From positions 43,092,890 through 43,156,889 of the forward strand of contig JAVMKO010000003.1 of assembly GCA_032164245.1 (NCBI GenBank): 64,000 nucleotides of DNA. The letters run 5' to 3'. This DNA comes from Sternotherus odoratus. Lineage: Eukaryota > Chordata > Testudines > Kinosternidae. The notes under the pieces were generated by a model. The model had not been told where the DNA came from, searched no databases, and saw only the letters and a list, made by a program, of their open reading frames with translations. Below are positions 1 to 11,821 of the stretch, one piece after another; positions within the stretch are counted from its first letter, which is position 1; every line of letters begins with the position of its first letter. Made by a program: the position numbers and the translations under genes.

Positions 1-520
1 GTCTAGTTTATGGTGCGCTTGGCGCAGGACCAGCAGGTTCCCTACCTGGCTCTATGGGGCTCCACAGAAGCAGCAACATGTCCCTGCTGCTCCTAGGTGG
101 AGGAATGGCCATGAGTGGTTCCGAGTGCAGAAAGGGGTGCAGGGCTGGGGACTGGAGCACGGGAGGAGGTGTGGGGCATGGACTCTGGGAGTGAGCTTGG
201 GTATAGGAGGGGGAAAGGGGTTGGGGTGCAGGAGGGATTTGAGGATGCCCAGACCAGGCAGTGCTCACTTTGGGAGGTTCCCTGCCAGCGGTGACCTATC
301 CCTGCTGCTCCTAGGTGGTGGTGCGGCTTGGTAGCTCTGTGCACTATCTCAGCCCCAAGCGCTAGGTCCACAGCTCCCATGGCTGGGAACCATAGCCAAT
401 GAGAGCTGCAGGGCAATGCCTGTAGGCAGAGGCAGTGTGCAGACCCACCTAGCTGCACCTCTGCCTAGGAGCATCAGGAACAGGTCACACTTCTGGGGAT
501 CAGCCCAAGGTGAAGCCGCC
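1..520. repeat. GC-rich interspersed repeat fragment (window edge)
   Basis: Contains inverted and repeated pieces such as TCCCTGCTGCTCCTAGGTGG (twice, near 80 and 300) and TCCACAGCTCCCATGGCTGG with its near-complement further on. Similar blocks occur at 5500-5640. It looks like the GC-rich interior of a non-autonomous DNA element. Frames open across it are not credible genes. Confidence 0.45.
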
Positions 521-1417
521 TGGATCCGACATCTCACACCCTCTCACGCACCCTAATCTCCTGCCCGAGCCTCCATCCCACACCCAAACTCTTTCCATCT
601 TAGTTAACTGGGATTTTCCACTTACCAGCATCCCCAATTCCACTAATATTCTAGGTAAAAATGCTTTTACTGTACTGAGAATCACCTCTGGCTGTGATCA
701 GAACTGTCAGTTATATTTACAGTCAGCGTGCTGTGCTTTTCTGAAATTTTACTCTATAACATAATATTTTAGGACCCTAAGTTTGTTGTTGCTCACTGAC
801 TCCATCAGCTTGCCCAGTTCATAAATATAGACTCTTTTTTTTATCTGCCTTCCGAAAACTTAACCTGGGTTCTTAGAGTGAAACTGGGTTATTTACTTCT
901 CATGTCACTGGTAATAAAGATGCTGCAGGCCATATGTCATCAGTGATATCTGTGCAATCTTTTCAGTCTGTAAATGGAGAATATTTGATAAGACATCATT
1001 GAGACACCCTAAATATGGAAAGACACAATGCCATTTTCACAGCCACTTTTCAAAGTAGATCCCCGCAGAAGTTTTTGTTTAAAGTAGGGAGTTGGGGATT
1101 TCTTTCCAGAAATGTGGACAATATTGAGCCATGATTTCACTTGTAAGATCCCCATTGTCATGTCTTCTAAACTAACATCTTTTAAGATCTAATTGAGATG
1201 TGCTTGTGGAACTACATTTGACTTCAAGGGAATTCCAGCCTATGTTTATGAGAACAAAATTTGGCTCTTAATAGTATTTGGCATCTGCCACTTCAATGGT
1301 AGATACAAAAAGTTTTATTCTTCAAACATTACAGGCCACATTTTTAAGAGGCCTTAATACCAGCCTTTTATGTTACACTCACAGTAAAAGGAAGTTTGAT
1401 TTTCCATGCATTCATTC
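521..1417. other. Intronic sequence, nothing recognised
   Basis: AT-rich sequence with no coding signal, splice-bounded exon or clear repeat that I can support. Confidence 0.5.
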
Positions 1418-1420
1418 TAG

Positions 1421-1725
1421 GGGCTGGTCTTCACTACGGGGGGGGGGGGGGGGGGGTATCGACTGCAGATACGCAACTTCAGCTACATGAATCACGTAGC
1501 TGAAGTCTGCGTATCTCCAGCCAACTTACCTGCCGTTCTCACGGCGGCGGCAATCAGCGGCGCGCTCCCCCGTTGATTCCAGCTTGTGCCTCCTGGCGAG
1601 CTGGAGTTCTGGAGTCGACGGGGGTGCCGCGGGAGATCGATTTCTTGCGTCTACCAGACGTGAGAAATCGATCGCTTACAGATCAATCGCTACCCGCCAA
1701 TCCGGTGGGTAGTGAAGACAAGCCC
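1421..1725. mobile_element. 305-bp MITE with near-perfect TIRs and internal snap-back arms
   Basis: Ends are GGGCTGGTCTTCACTA and its inverse TAGTGAAGACAAGCCC, with one mismatch. TAG flanks both sides (1418-1420 and 1726-1728), consistent with a 3-bp target duplication of the PIF/Harbinger type. Internal hairpins lie at 1468-1515 and 1635-1673. A run of about 19 G's sits at 1438-1456. It is much more GC- and CpG-rich than its surroundings. No coding capacity. Confidence 0.75.
1438..1456 (+). repeat. Poly-G run (about 19 G)
   Basis: Homopolymer inside the MITE at 1421-1725. Confidence 0.95.
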
Positions 1726-1728
1726 TAG

Positions 1729-3550
1729 ATAAGCAGTTAGTTTTTCAGCTGGTGTTAATCAGGGTCACTCCATTGAATTCCCTTCCCTGATTCTGGCTAT
1801 GATTACACTAGCTGAGTTTTACACCAGCTGGGAATCTCTTCCTAGGCATCTAGGAACTGATTTGCATGGGCAGACATTTACCTCCATATATCAGGTAGTT
1901 AGACATCTGAACTCATGATTTGTATTCATAGCTAGTAGCATGTGAAACATTGTACCACAGTGTCATTTGAAGGCACATATTAGAAATTAGTTGTGAAAAT
2001 CTGGCATAAATATTTTGCCAAGATATTAAATTATAGAGTTATTCCTCCAGATTTAAAACAAGATTTAAATGCACTATTACTTTCTCTATAAAATGGAAGA
2101 GGAAAATGGTAGATACATTTGGGAGTGCAGTAAATAAAACTAGATAGAATCATCTCTCTTTGTTAACATCATTGATTTGACAAAAGCACTCCCACAAAAC
2201 ACTTCAATAAAATGATTTTTTAAAAGGGCTCCCTAAAATTTGGCTCCAAAAGGTGTCATGAAATAACATTCATTTTGACTCCCACTCAGACAAATCAACA
2301 ATCTGTCTAAATTATTGATTTATTACTATAGGCTCCATGGGTGGGAGGATATGAGATCTATAACTACAAACAGGAACAGTTTAAGAGGCTAATTAGAGAA
2401 GGGAAAAGAGATGCTTAATGATGAATCACAGAGAATATTTCAACTAACGAAGGGTTCTTCAAATATTTTTTCAACAGACAAGGTAAGAAGAAAAGTTTTC
2501 CTCTATAGACAGCAGTGGGGTATTTGATTCTCAGCTGGTATAATCTGGTGTAGCTCCATCAAGTGAGTCAGTGAAGCTATATGGACTTGCAGCAGCTAAG
2601 GATCTAGCTCATAGATTTTTTTTATTCTTCATGCTTCCCAGGAAAAAAAAAGAGGATGGAGAGCTGCCTTAACCCAATGATTATATTTTCTTATTGGGAG
2701 CTGGAAGTGGTTAATTGCATGAAGGTAACAATGGATCTGGCTGTGAATTGATTGGATTGTCCAGATAGCATAAATCAGCTGATTAAAAAGAAATGAGGGT
2801 AAAGATTACTGATGCCTGCTATTTGAGAAGTTCTCTGATTATAACAGGCTGGATTTGTGAGGACTGTAAAGAAACAGACAAAATGGTTATTCAACAGAGG
2901 GTCAAGAAATGAGGCAGGCAGTTGGTCCAAGTTCAATTATGGGGAAAACATTCAGAACAATTTTGCAGTTTTCAGTGGCAGAGGACAGACTGCTGAGAAA
3001 CATCCAACAAGGATTTGAGAAAGGGAAATAAAACTTTTTGTTATGGGGAGTGGGGTTTACGTTGTGATAGATGCAGGGACCTTAATTTCTCCCCAGTGAA
3101 TAAAGGACTTAGATTCCCCTTCTCCTTCCATAGGTACTGCAGACAAGGGACTATACCTTGGCTGCTTGGGCGACAAAGAGGGTTGGAGCTGGACTGTAGA
3201 AGACCAGGCTCTGCACCCTGGCAGTTTTCTGTTACTTTCTTGTTCCTTTTAGCTTATTTTCATTTCTGGGTCTAAACATGATCATTGGAAGAAAGTTTAT
3301 GCCTACCAGTGGGCTCTGCAGTGACATGCTGCCAATACATTCCTGGTCTTACTAGAAAGAGGGCACCATAAAGCCAATGACTGATGTGAAGAAGTCAGTT
3401 GATGTCAGTTGTTTCTGAAATATCTCATGTAGGCCCAGCTCTGGGAAATAGTTGCCTTCTTCAAAACAATAATGCCATAAAATGAACTTGAGTTGGGAAT
3501 ATCAAAAATAAAATATCAACAAATTTAGGGGAATAAAATTAGTAATCCCT
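1729..3550. other. Intronic sequence, no gene recognised
   Basis: AT-rich stretch with weak hints of worn LINE sequence but no frame, motif or boundary I can defend. Confidence 0.4.
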
Positions 3551-3559
3551 CAAAATTGC

Positions 3560-5050
3560 TGAGATATTGAACTCCTTTTTTAATATCTATCTTCAACCAG
3601 GGCAAATTTCAGAAAAGAAGGTAGACCCTATAGAAAATCTGTTCATAGAGTAGGTAGAGATGTAAATATGCATATAAGCATGTCAGGATGACATTTTTTC
3701 TAAGATATTAAAAGAGACTAAATTTACTGAACCTACTGACAGTGGATAAGTGTGAAGGTACTGGATGAATGGAGATAAATGAATGTGGTACTGATTTTCA
3801 AAAAAGAAAAGATTGATCCCATAAATCTAACTGCAATACCTAGAAATAAGTGAATAAATATTACATCATTAATAACTAGAATAACAGAGCCATGAACAGT
3901 AGACATCATGAGCGTATTAAGAATAAATTTCATCAGTCAAACTTGGTTGCTTTTTTGTATACAATTACAAAATTAATGGGTGAGAGGACTGAAATAGATA
4001 TATTTGGATTTTAGTAAAGCATTTAGTAAGGTGTCTCATGAAATGTCAATTTAATTTTTTTATTCAGATTGGCCTGGATGAGAATACAATTGTGCAGGCT
4101 GTGAACTGGCTAAATGGCTAAAAAATAAAACAGCAATGTATCAAGTTGAGAGAAGGAATCTAGAGAGTACCTCAGAGAATGGTGTGAAGATTGGTTTTAT
4201 TTCAATATTTTTATTAATGATCTGAAAGAGGGAATAAACAATATACTAATGGAATTGCTAGTTAATAGTAATTTGGTAGGAGTTGTGACCATTACTGAAG
4301 ACAGAAATAATGCAAAGGAACATAGAAAGATTAGAAACATGATCTGAAATAACATTATTCAGCTTAGAAAAGTAGAATCTAATATATCTGGGGGGAAATA
4401 ATCTGAAACATTCACATGCTGCATAGGAGGGAAAAATCTGGGGTACAACTGTGCTTGAAAGTTACCTGACGATGTACTGGACAGTATATTAGCCCTGGTC
4501 TACCCTGCAGGGGGAGGAAGGGAAGGTCTATCTAAGATACGAGAATAGAGTAGCTGAAGTTGACATACTTAGATTGAGTTACTGCTGCGTCTTCACAGTG
4601 GTGAGTCCACTGCTGCTGCTCCCCCCGTCGACTCTGCCTGCGCCTCCCACGGTGGAGTACCGTAGTCAATGGGAGAGCATTCAGGGGATCGATTTGTCGA
4701 CATATCATAGGATATGTCTACACTTCCCAATCCAGCGGGTAGTGTAGACATATCTTTAATTTGCTGGCAATGTGCTATGGCTTCAATAAGGACCAAAATA
4801 TATTTTCAGGCTGTATGCAAAAATATGTCATCTTAAAGCACCCAAGTAAGAACTTTACTTTATATATCTCTGGTATAATCATACTTGGAATTATTGTATT
4901 CAGTCCATGAAACCAAAGAGTCAGAACAATATTGAAAAATTATGAGTTCAGAGAAAAGCAACTGAAATAATCAGAGTCCTGGTGAGAATGACTTACCAGC
5001 AATGACTAAAGGAGGAACGGAGTCCACACTGTTAAAACTAAGAGAAGAGA
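3560..5050 (+). mobile_element. Old, degenerate CR1-type LINE (RT and 3' part), interrupted by a MITE
   Basis: The + strand carries a worn copy of the CR1 reverse transcriptase core: GGATTTTAGTAAAGCATTTA (DFSKAF) near 4003, then TTAATGATCTGAAAGAGGG (NDLKEG) near 4214. Further CR1 tail-like text follows the MITE, near 4880-5010 (ATTGTATTCAGTCCATGAAA, AGAGAAAAGCAACTGAAATA). Many stops and indels; inactive. Confidence 0.7.
4495..4756. mobile_element. MITE related to the 1421-1725 element, nested in CR1
   Basis: Starts around CCTGGTCTACC and ends around GGGTAGTGTAGACATATC, an imperfect inverted repeat. It shares internal motifs with 1421-1725: GTAGCTGAAGTTGACATACT, GGGGATCGATTTGTCGACA and CCAGCGGGTAGTG. 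CR1 sequence continues on both sides, so it inserted after the CR1. Confidence 0.6.
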
Positions 5051-5151
5051 AGATTTATTTTGGGTCAGTTTATGGCAAGCACTTTTGCAGGTTTGCAAGA
5101 GTTGGAGAAGCAGCCAAGAATCCTTTGTGTAGCCAAAGTAAGGGATTATCA

Positions 5152-5852
5152 TTAAGGCTGTTTTAGTCATGGGTATTTTTAGTTAAGTCATGCACAGGTC
5201 ACAGACAATAAAAAAAAAAAATCACGGCTCCTGACCTATCCATGACTTTTACTATATACCCCTAACTAAAACTTGGATGGGGGGGCCACAAGTGCTCTGG
5301 GGAGGCAGTCCAGGGGTGTCATGGGTGCTGGGGGAGGGTGGCCCATGACCCAAACTGGAGCTGAGGGGGAGGCAAGCAGCGATGCATGGACTGGGACCCC
5401 TGCTGGTGCTGGGCAGGGTAGTACGGGGGGGACAGTGGCGTGCAGCCTTGGCTGTGGGGGGGCAGGCAGCAGCACAAGGCCCGGGACTCCCGTTGCTGGA
5501 GTGGGGGTTGGCGGGGTTACCTGGCTCCACATGTCCCTGAAGCTCCTAGGAGAAGGGAAGACCAGGGGGGCTCCATGCACTGCTCCCACCGCAAGTGCCA
5601 GTTCTACAGCTCCCATCTACCAAGGAGCTTCAGGGACATGCTGCAGGGAGCCCTCCCACCCCGAGATAAGAACCACATCCCAGCCCCCTACCCGTAGCCC
5701 TCAGCCCCCTCCCACACACCCACACTGCTGCTGCTGCTGGCCGAGGGGCTGCCCAGTTTGGGCACTGCAGAAGTCACGGAGGTCACAGAAAGTCACTGAA
5801 TCCGTGACTTCCATGACTTCTGTGGCAGACACGCAGCCTTAGTTATGATTAC
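5152..5852. mobile_element. Non-autonomous DNA-transposon-like element with GC-rich core
   Basis: Ends TTAAGGCTG and CAGCCTTA are inverted. The subterminal part carries repeated GTCACGGA/TGACTTCC-type motifs (GTGACTTCCATGACTTCTG near 5805; TCATGCACAGGTCACAGAC near 5188). The core is GC-rich and has an inverted pair (CATGTCCCTGAAGCTCCTAG near 5530 and AGGAGCTTCAGGGACATG near 5623). Frames spanning it are not genes. Confidence 0.55.
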
Positions 5853-8800
5853 AGGGACTTCTGCCTCTGCAGACTTGGGTCACATGATGTCTCTGTCAAA
5901 GAAGGAAGGGTTAGGTTGGGAAGTGGTCAGCCGTAGCCCCACATCTTCTCCACTGGCCCATGAAATGGGCTGGTGGCAGTGAGGGGAAAAGGGTACAGGA
6001 GAAACTTCCTGGCAGTAGAACAGTCTAGCAAAGAAGGGGCAAAACCTCCTTGGCTTGTAATATCTTAAAACCAAAGTGAGTAAAGCACTACAAAATCTAA
6101 TATAGAGAACTATCCTGGAGTAGAAAGGAAGTGGATTGCATGGCTAATCTGTTTTCCATCTCTAGTTTCTACAGTTCTACGTGTGATTCATCCAGAATTA
6201 TGCACATGTCCCTCACCCAACTGGTTTAGACTATTCGGTCTTTTTAGAAGTCACTATTAATGTCATCCTGAAATGTGGCTAGTAAGTGATGCTAAAGAGC
6301 AGTGCCCGTAGACTCTTTTTAACGTGGTCCCATGTCACCTCTAAAGAGCTCTTAGTCTACATAAACCCTGAAGTAGGAGTCCCCGAGTAGATTCCAGAGC
6401 TGTCTTCCATATTTCAGCCTAATACACTGCAGTCTCAGCCACCAGGCAGGCTTAAATTTGTTTGCTCTGCCTGACAAAAAATAAATATTAGTACTTATTG
6501 AAGAGGCCTTATTGGTTTTGTACAAGATGCAGCAACTGATGTTATGCTGTCATTAAGTTTCATAAATATATCTGCTTCGTCAAAGTGCTTTATAAACTCC
6601 ATCATAAAAACATTAAGCTGCCAGTTTATAAAAGAAAGGTTATTAGATGCCAAGAGAAAACTGAGTCATCACTGAACCGGTATCTGAGAGCAGCCTATAT
6701 CAGTTTTAATCAGACAGTCTAATACTGGTATCTAAAAGAGGAATCATTTCTATGAGCAGTAGCTGAATAAAGAGAATACAGAATCTCACAGTTGAGATAC
6801 TTCAAGAAATGGCTCTTAACCTCTTTGTTTCAGCAACATAACGAAACATCTAAAGGACTGTTGACATCCAAATTGTGAGGTTCAAATATGTTGCCCGGTT
6901 TTCATTCCAGTCCATCCCAACAGCACATATATACAGCACTGGGTTATATCACTAGGTTATATTATCTACTGTTAAATTTCATCTGCTCCTCCAGCTGAAA
7001 TAGGTTATTTCAAACCTGTGCTTATTTCCATTTTGTTTTAAGGGGAGATAGAATCTTGCACTTTATCTTTTGTCTTCTCTGTTAACCTGACAGTTGTTAG
7101 CAGGGAGATTACAAGTGATGCCATATAGAAAGAAGCAGAATTTAACATATGAAGCATATCAGTGATTTTTTTCTTCCTTTCACAAAGCCAGAGTACCTAA
7201 TAATAAAAAAATCAATTTATGCAAAAGGATACATTTCCAGGTACATTGTTTTAGGAGAGCAAAACATTGTACTTTGATTTTAAAATGCAAAAATGCTTTT
7301 CAAAGGTAGACTACTTTTCATGGACAGCTTTAAATGACTGAGAAAACTATTTGGGTGACAATGGTTAAGCTATGTAGCTCGTTACTAACACCACCAACAA
7401 CAACAAAGAGGGAAGCTCCATATTTTTCTGCTGATGTCCAGGTTTCTCACACGTGATGATTCACTTTCCAGGCATCTGTGTGTTGTTTACTTAGCTGCCA
7501 AGTACAGGGGCCTAAGAAATTCCACTCCACTATGATCATCGATATTTTTTCCTCTGAACCATCTTCCCTTTAAATATCAACTCATCTTCTGAATGTGAGG
7601 GGTGAGTAGCTTATAAGGCCAACATAACTGCTACTCTGACTGGTGGCTAACTGACAGGACTTGTTTAGGCAAAACTCCTATTGAAGGACAGTACATGGAG
7701 CTGTATCAGTCCCTTGACTGAGAGTCTGCAGATAAATCATAAGTCCATATTTTCTGCTTCACTACTTCACATTTGTAAAACATCTGAAATCCTTTGAGCC
7801 AAGTGGCAAAATATCTAAAACTACTTTCCGTTCTGGTTCTTCCTATGGAATGTCCCCACCCAGAAATCATATAATAGAGTCTAATCATGAAGTTTCCCAA
7901 AAAACACCAGCCATTTATTCGAATTCTCCAACCTCTTTTTCCACTCAGAGTAATTCTACATAAACAAAGTGCTTAAACCTTGACGTTATAAACCATGTAA
8001 ACTCAAGCAATTTTAAATTCCAGGTACAATGCTGCAACCAAAATAACCAGGGTGAAATACAGGCTTGAAAAATATAAATAACAAATATAAACACAGATTA
8101 ATCCAATCATTTACAACAGCTCAGTTTGACTGCAAGTTATATTCTGTTGCAGAATTATAGTTCACAAATAAAGGGTTTTAATGCTGCACAAAAGATGAGC
8201 AGAAAGGCAGTCAGTTTGTTGGCAATACGTATTAGTAAAAGAAAATTTACGATCATGTATTTCCATTTCAAGAGATAGCCTTCCAAAATTGTGTAACCAC
8301 TGAGAAGGTGTGGAAAAAAATAGTACTTTCTCTTTTTGTCATAAACCACTCTCTGCTCTGCTGGATAGAATGACATAAATTTAACGTCTTTCTTCCAAAG
8401 CTTCTGAAGGCATTATTGTATTCATTTTGATTCCGAACTGCTGTTCTGTAACTATAGTACTTTCAAAGAAATTGAGAACATGTAACCACCTTCATAGTGA
8501 ATGGGGTGCTCTCCTCAGCTGCAAGGAAGAGAAGCTGATAATCTGGAATATGTTATAACTAAATCACAGCTGGTTAGAAGTGCACCTTATTTTAAACTGT
8601 ATTGTTTCAGCACATGAGTGAAATATTACTAAACAATAGTAATTCCTGCTCTCTCTGCATACACACTGTTTGGTAAGCTATCATTTATTTTACTGATTTT
8701 TCTTCATGATTATTCCTGGCATTATTAACTGGCATTATTAACTAATAGGTGTAAAATGCTACCAAATCAGAATAGCAGCATTTTACAACAACTTTGCAAT

Positions 8801-8859
8801 GATGTAAATTACTAAACAAGGTGTAGAGTAATGGTAAATGAGGTCCAGAGTGATTACAA
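5853..8859. other. Intronic sequence, no gene recognised
   Basis: Mostly AT-rich unique-looking DNA. I see no exon with splice signals and no confident repeat. Confidence 0.4.
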
Positions 8860-9998
8860 TGAGTTTAGTCTTGGACAAACATGGACTAATAAATATATAG
8901 ATATAGAAAAAATAGTAAGAAGCAAATATGGCTCTGTCAGGAGCTCTTCAATGACCTGAAAATCAAAAAAGAAGCTACCAAAAGTGAAAACAAGGACAAA
9001 TTGGTAAAAATGAGTACAAAAAAATAGCACAAGATTACAGGAACAAAATCAGAAAGTCAAAAGCACAAAAGTGATTACACATGGCAAGGGACATAAAAGG
9101 TAGAAAAGGTTCTATAAATACATTAGGAGAAAGAAGAAGATGAAGAAAAGGTCCATCACTTAGTAGGGAGGAAGAGCTAATAACAGTTGACTTTAAGAAT
9201 ACTGAAGTGTTTAAAGCCTATATTGCTTTAATATTTATGAAAAAGATTAACAGTGAAGATATCATAGTAATATCATGGTATTAACAAGGGGGAGGTAACA
9301 CTAGACAAAATAGGGAAAGAAAATGCTAAAGAATATTTAGCAGAGCCTGGTGAAATTCTTCCTAGGGCACTTACGGAATGAGCTGATGCTATTTCAGAAC
9401 CGTTAGCAATTATTATCAAGAGCTCCTGGAGGAAGGGTCAGGTCCCAGATGACTGAAGGACAAACATGGTACCTGACTGTAAAAAGGGGAACAAAGAGGG
9501 CCAAAATTTATAGACAGGTCAGACTAACTTTGATACTGGAAAGATACTGGAAAAAAAATGTTAAACACTCAATTTGTAAATAAGTAGAAGATTATATTAA
9601 AGGTAATAAATAAGAGCCAACACTGATTTCTCAAAAACAAATCATGCCAGACCAACCTAATTTCCTTCTTTGACAGTTTACAGGCCTAGTGGAAAGGAGA
9701 GAAGTAGTAGATGTGATATATCTTGATTTTAGTAAGGCATTTGACACAGTCCCACATGACATTCTCATAGGAAAGTAGGGAAATGCAATCTAACGGGAAG
9801 TGGATGTGTAACTGGTTGAAAGACCATACTCAATGAGTAGTTATAGATGGTTCACTGTCAGTCTGCGAGGACATATCTAATGAGGTCTTCAGGGGTCTGT
9901 TCCAATCTAATACTATTAAATATGTTCATTAATTACCTAGATAATGGAATGGAAGCATGCTTATAAAATGTGTGGATGACACCAATCTAGGTGGGGTT
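8860..9998 (+). mobile_element. CR1 LINE, 5' piece (ORF2 including RT), split by an LTR
   Basis: Degenerate CR1 ORF2 on the + strand. CAAATCATGCCAGACCAACC precedes the RT block TATATCTTGATTTTAGTAAG ([14 protein letters not shown]). The 3' edge is GTGTGGATGACACCAATCTA (the DD-type region). The element continues at 11072 after a solo LTR. Many stops; dead copy. Confidence 0.85.
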
Positions 9999-11066
9999 TG
10001 TGATGGATTGAGATCACAGAAACCCCTTAGGAGCTGCCACCTGCTGTGCCAAGGCTACTCCTGCCTCAGTTTTCCTGCCCAAACAGCTTAGGACCCCAGT
10101 ACCCTGCCAGGTCTGAGCCACATCCTCTAACAGCTGTGGACCTTCCTGGAAACAGGCAGGAGGTATCCTTACCTCTGGCACTCAGATGCTCAACTCCCAA
10201 TGGGGTCAAACCCTGAATAAAATTTTGTTTTGCCCTGTATAAACTCCTAGATTGTTCGCCCTCTATAACAAAGATAGAGAGATATGCACAGCTGTTTGCC
10301 CCCCCAGGTACCAACATGTACTCCAGGTTAATTAATAAGTAAAAAGTGATTTTAATAAAGATAGGAAATAGGATTTAAGTGGTTCAAAGTAGTAAGACAG
10401 AATAAAGTGAATTACCAAACAAAATAAACAAAACACGCAACTCTAACACTATTACAGTAAAAAACCTCACTCTCTGAATTCCTTCTTTCAGGCTAAACTC
10501 CCTGTTAGCCTGGGTCCAGCACTCACTTGCACCCCCCCCTGCAGTCACAATCCTCTGTTCCAGTTTCTTCCAGGAATCCTTGGGAGATGTAGGGCTGTTG
10601 CTTGAGCCAGCTGAGAACAAAATGGAGAGGTCTCTCCCAGGTTTATATAGGCTTCCTCCTCTGGGTGGAGAGCCCCTCCTCCTTCCTATGCAGAGTCCAC
10701 ATGGCCTCTCAGAGCACATGGCTCAGTTGCAGGCCCAAACCAGACTCCCCTCACCACCAGCCAGGCTGCATTCCTCAGACAGATCGGGTGTGGACGGGCG
10801 TCTACAAAGTTCATTGTTTGCTTGATTGGTTCTCAGTTGGGCTTAACTGAGAATAGTTTTTCTCAGAGAGCTGTTCAGCTGCTTTCCAAAGTCCACATAC
10901 AACCAACCAAGCACATAGTCAATATTCATACAAATAGGATGAACAGATCCAGTGGATCATTACCTTCCCAGGGATATAACTTTTTAGCAAAACCATATTC
11001 CCGTAACATCATACATATATTCACAGGCACACACCCCCATAAAACCTTGTGGGGTACATCGTCACA
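9999..11066 (-). mobile_element. Solo LTR of an endogenous retrovirus, 1068 bp, 5-bp TSD GGGTT
   Basis: Begins TGTGATGGATTG, ends ACATCGTCACA, and is flanked by GGGTT at 9994-9998 and 11067-11071. CR1 reads on directly on both sides. On the minus strand a TATA-like CCTATATAAACC lies near 10645, suggesting minus orientation. No internal retroviral region or second LTR is present, so it is a recombined solo LTR. Confidence 0.85.
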
Positions 11067-11071
11067 GGGTT

Positions 11072-11510
11072 ATAAGCACTTTGGAGGACAGGATTAGAAC
11101 TCAGAACAACCTTCATAAATTGGATAATTGGGCTGAACTCAGCAAGATGAGATTCAATAAGGACAAGTGAAAGTACTTCACTTAGGAAGAAAAAATCAAA
11201 TGCACAGACACAAAATGGTGAATAACTAGCTAGGCAGTAGTACTGCAGAAAAGGATCTGGGGGTTATAGTGCATCACAGTTATAGTATGAACAAAGAGTG
11301 TGATGCATTTGCAAACAAAGCTGATAGTCTTCTCTGGTGGTATGAACAGAAGTGTCATGTGTAAACCATGGAAGGTAACTGTCCTGATCTACCAAGCGCT
11401 GGTGAGGCCTCTACTGGAGCTCTGCATCTGTTTCTGGACACTGCACTTCAAGAAAGATGTGGACAAACTGGGAAGGAATTCAGAGGAGTGCAAAACAAAT
11501 AACTAAAAGG
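11072..11510 (+). mobile_element. CR1 LINE, 3' piece continuing the copy at 8860-9998
   Basis: Contains typical CR1 text: GCACTTTGGAGGACAGGATT, AAGGATCTGGGGGTTATAGT and GTGAGGCCTCTACTGGAGCT, encoding the post-RT region (ALVRPLLE). The copy appears to stop or be overwritten near 11510. Confidence 0.85.
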
Positions 11511-11821
11511 TTTCTAAGAGATGGTTTATGAGTAAGGTTAAGATTTTTCTCATGGTTATTTTTAGTAAAAGTCACAGACCAGTCATGGGCAATAAAAAAA
11601 ATTTAACAGAAGCTCATGATCGGATTGAGTTTTACTAAACAATAGGGGAGGTCTGCCAATCCAGGGGAGACTAACAGCTCTGGGGTCCCCACCCTACCTG
11701 GCAGCTGACAGCTTCAGCTCTGTGGCCACAGGGCATGGGGAGAAGCTGAAGCATAACATGCCACTGAAAGTCATGGAATCCATGACTTCTGTAATCTCCA
11801 TGACAAAATCATTGACTCATA
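11511..11821. mobile_element. Truncated relative of the 5152-5852 element
   Basis: Shares CTCATGGTTATTTTTAGT, CAGTCATGGGCAATAAAAA and TCATGGAATCCATGACTTCT with the element at 5152-5852. The right end is cut by the following CR1. Confidence 0.5.

Noticed and set aside
5273..5842. 189-codon frame
   Set aside because: It sits inside the GC-rich core of a non-autonomous element. Overlapping frames on both strands are equally open.
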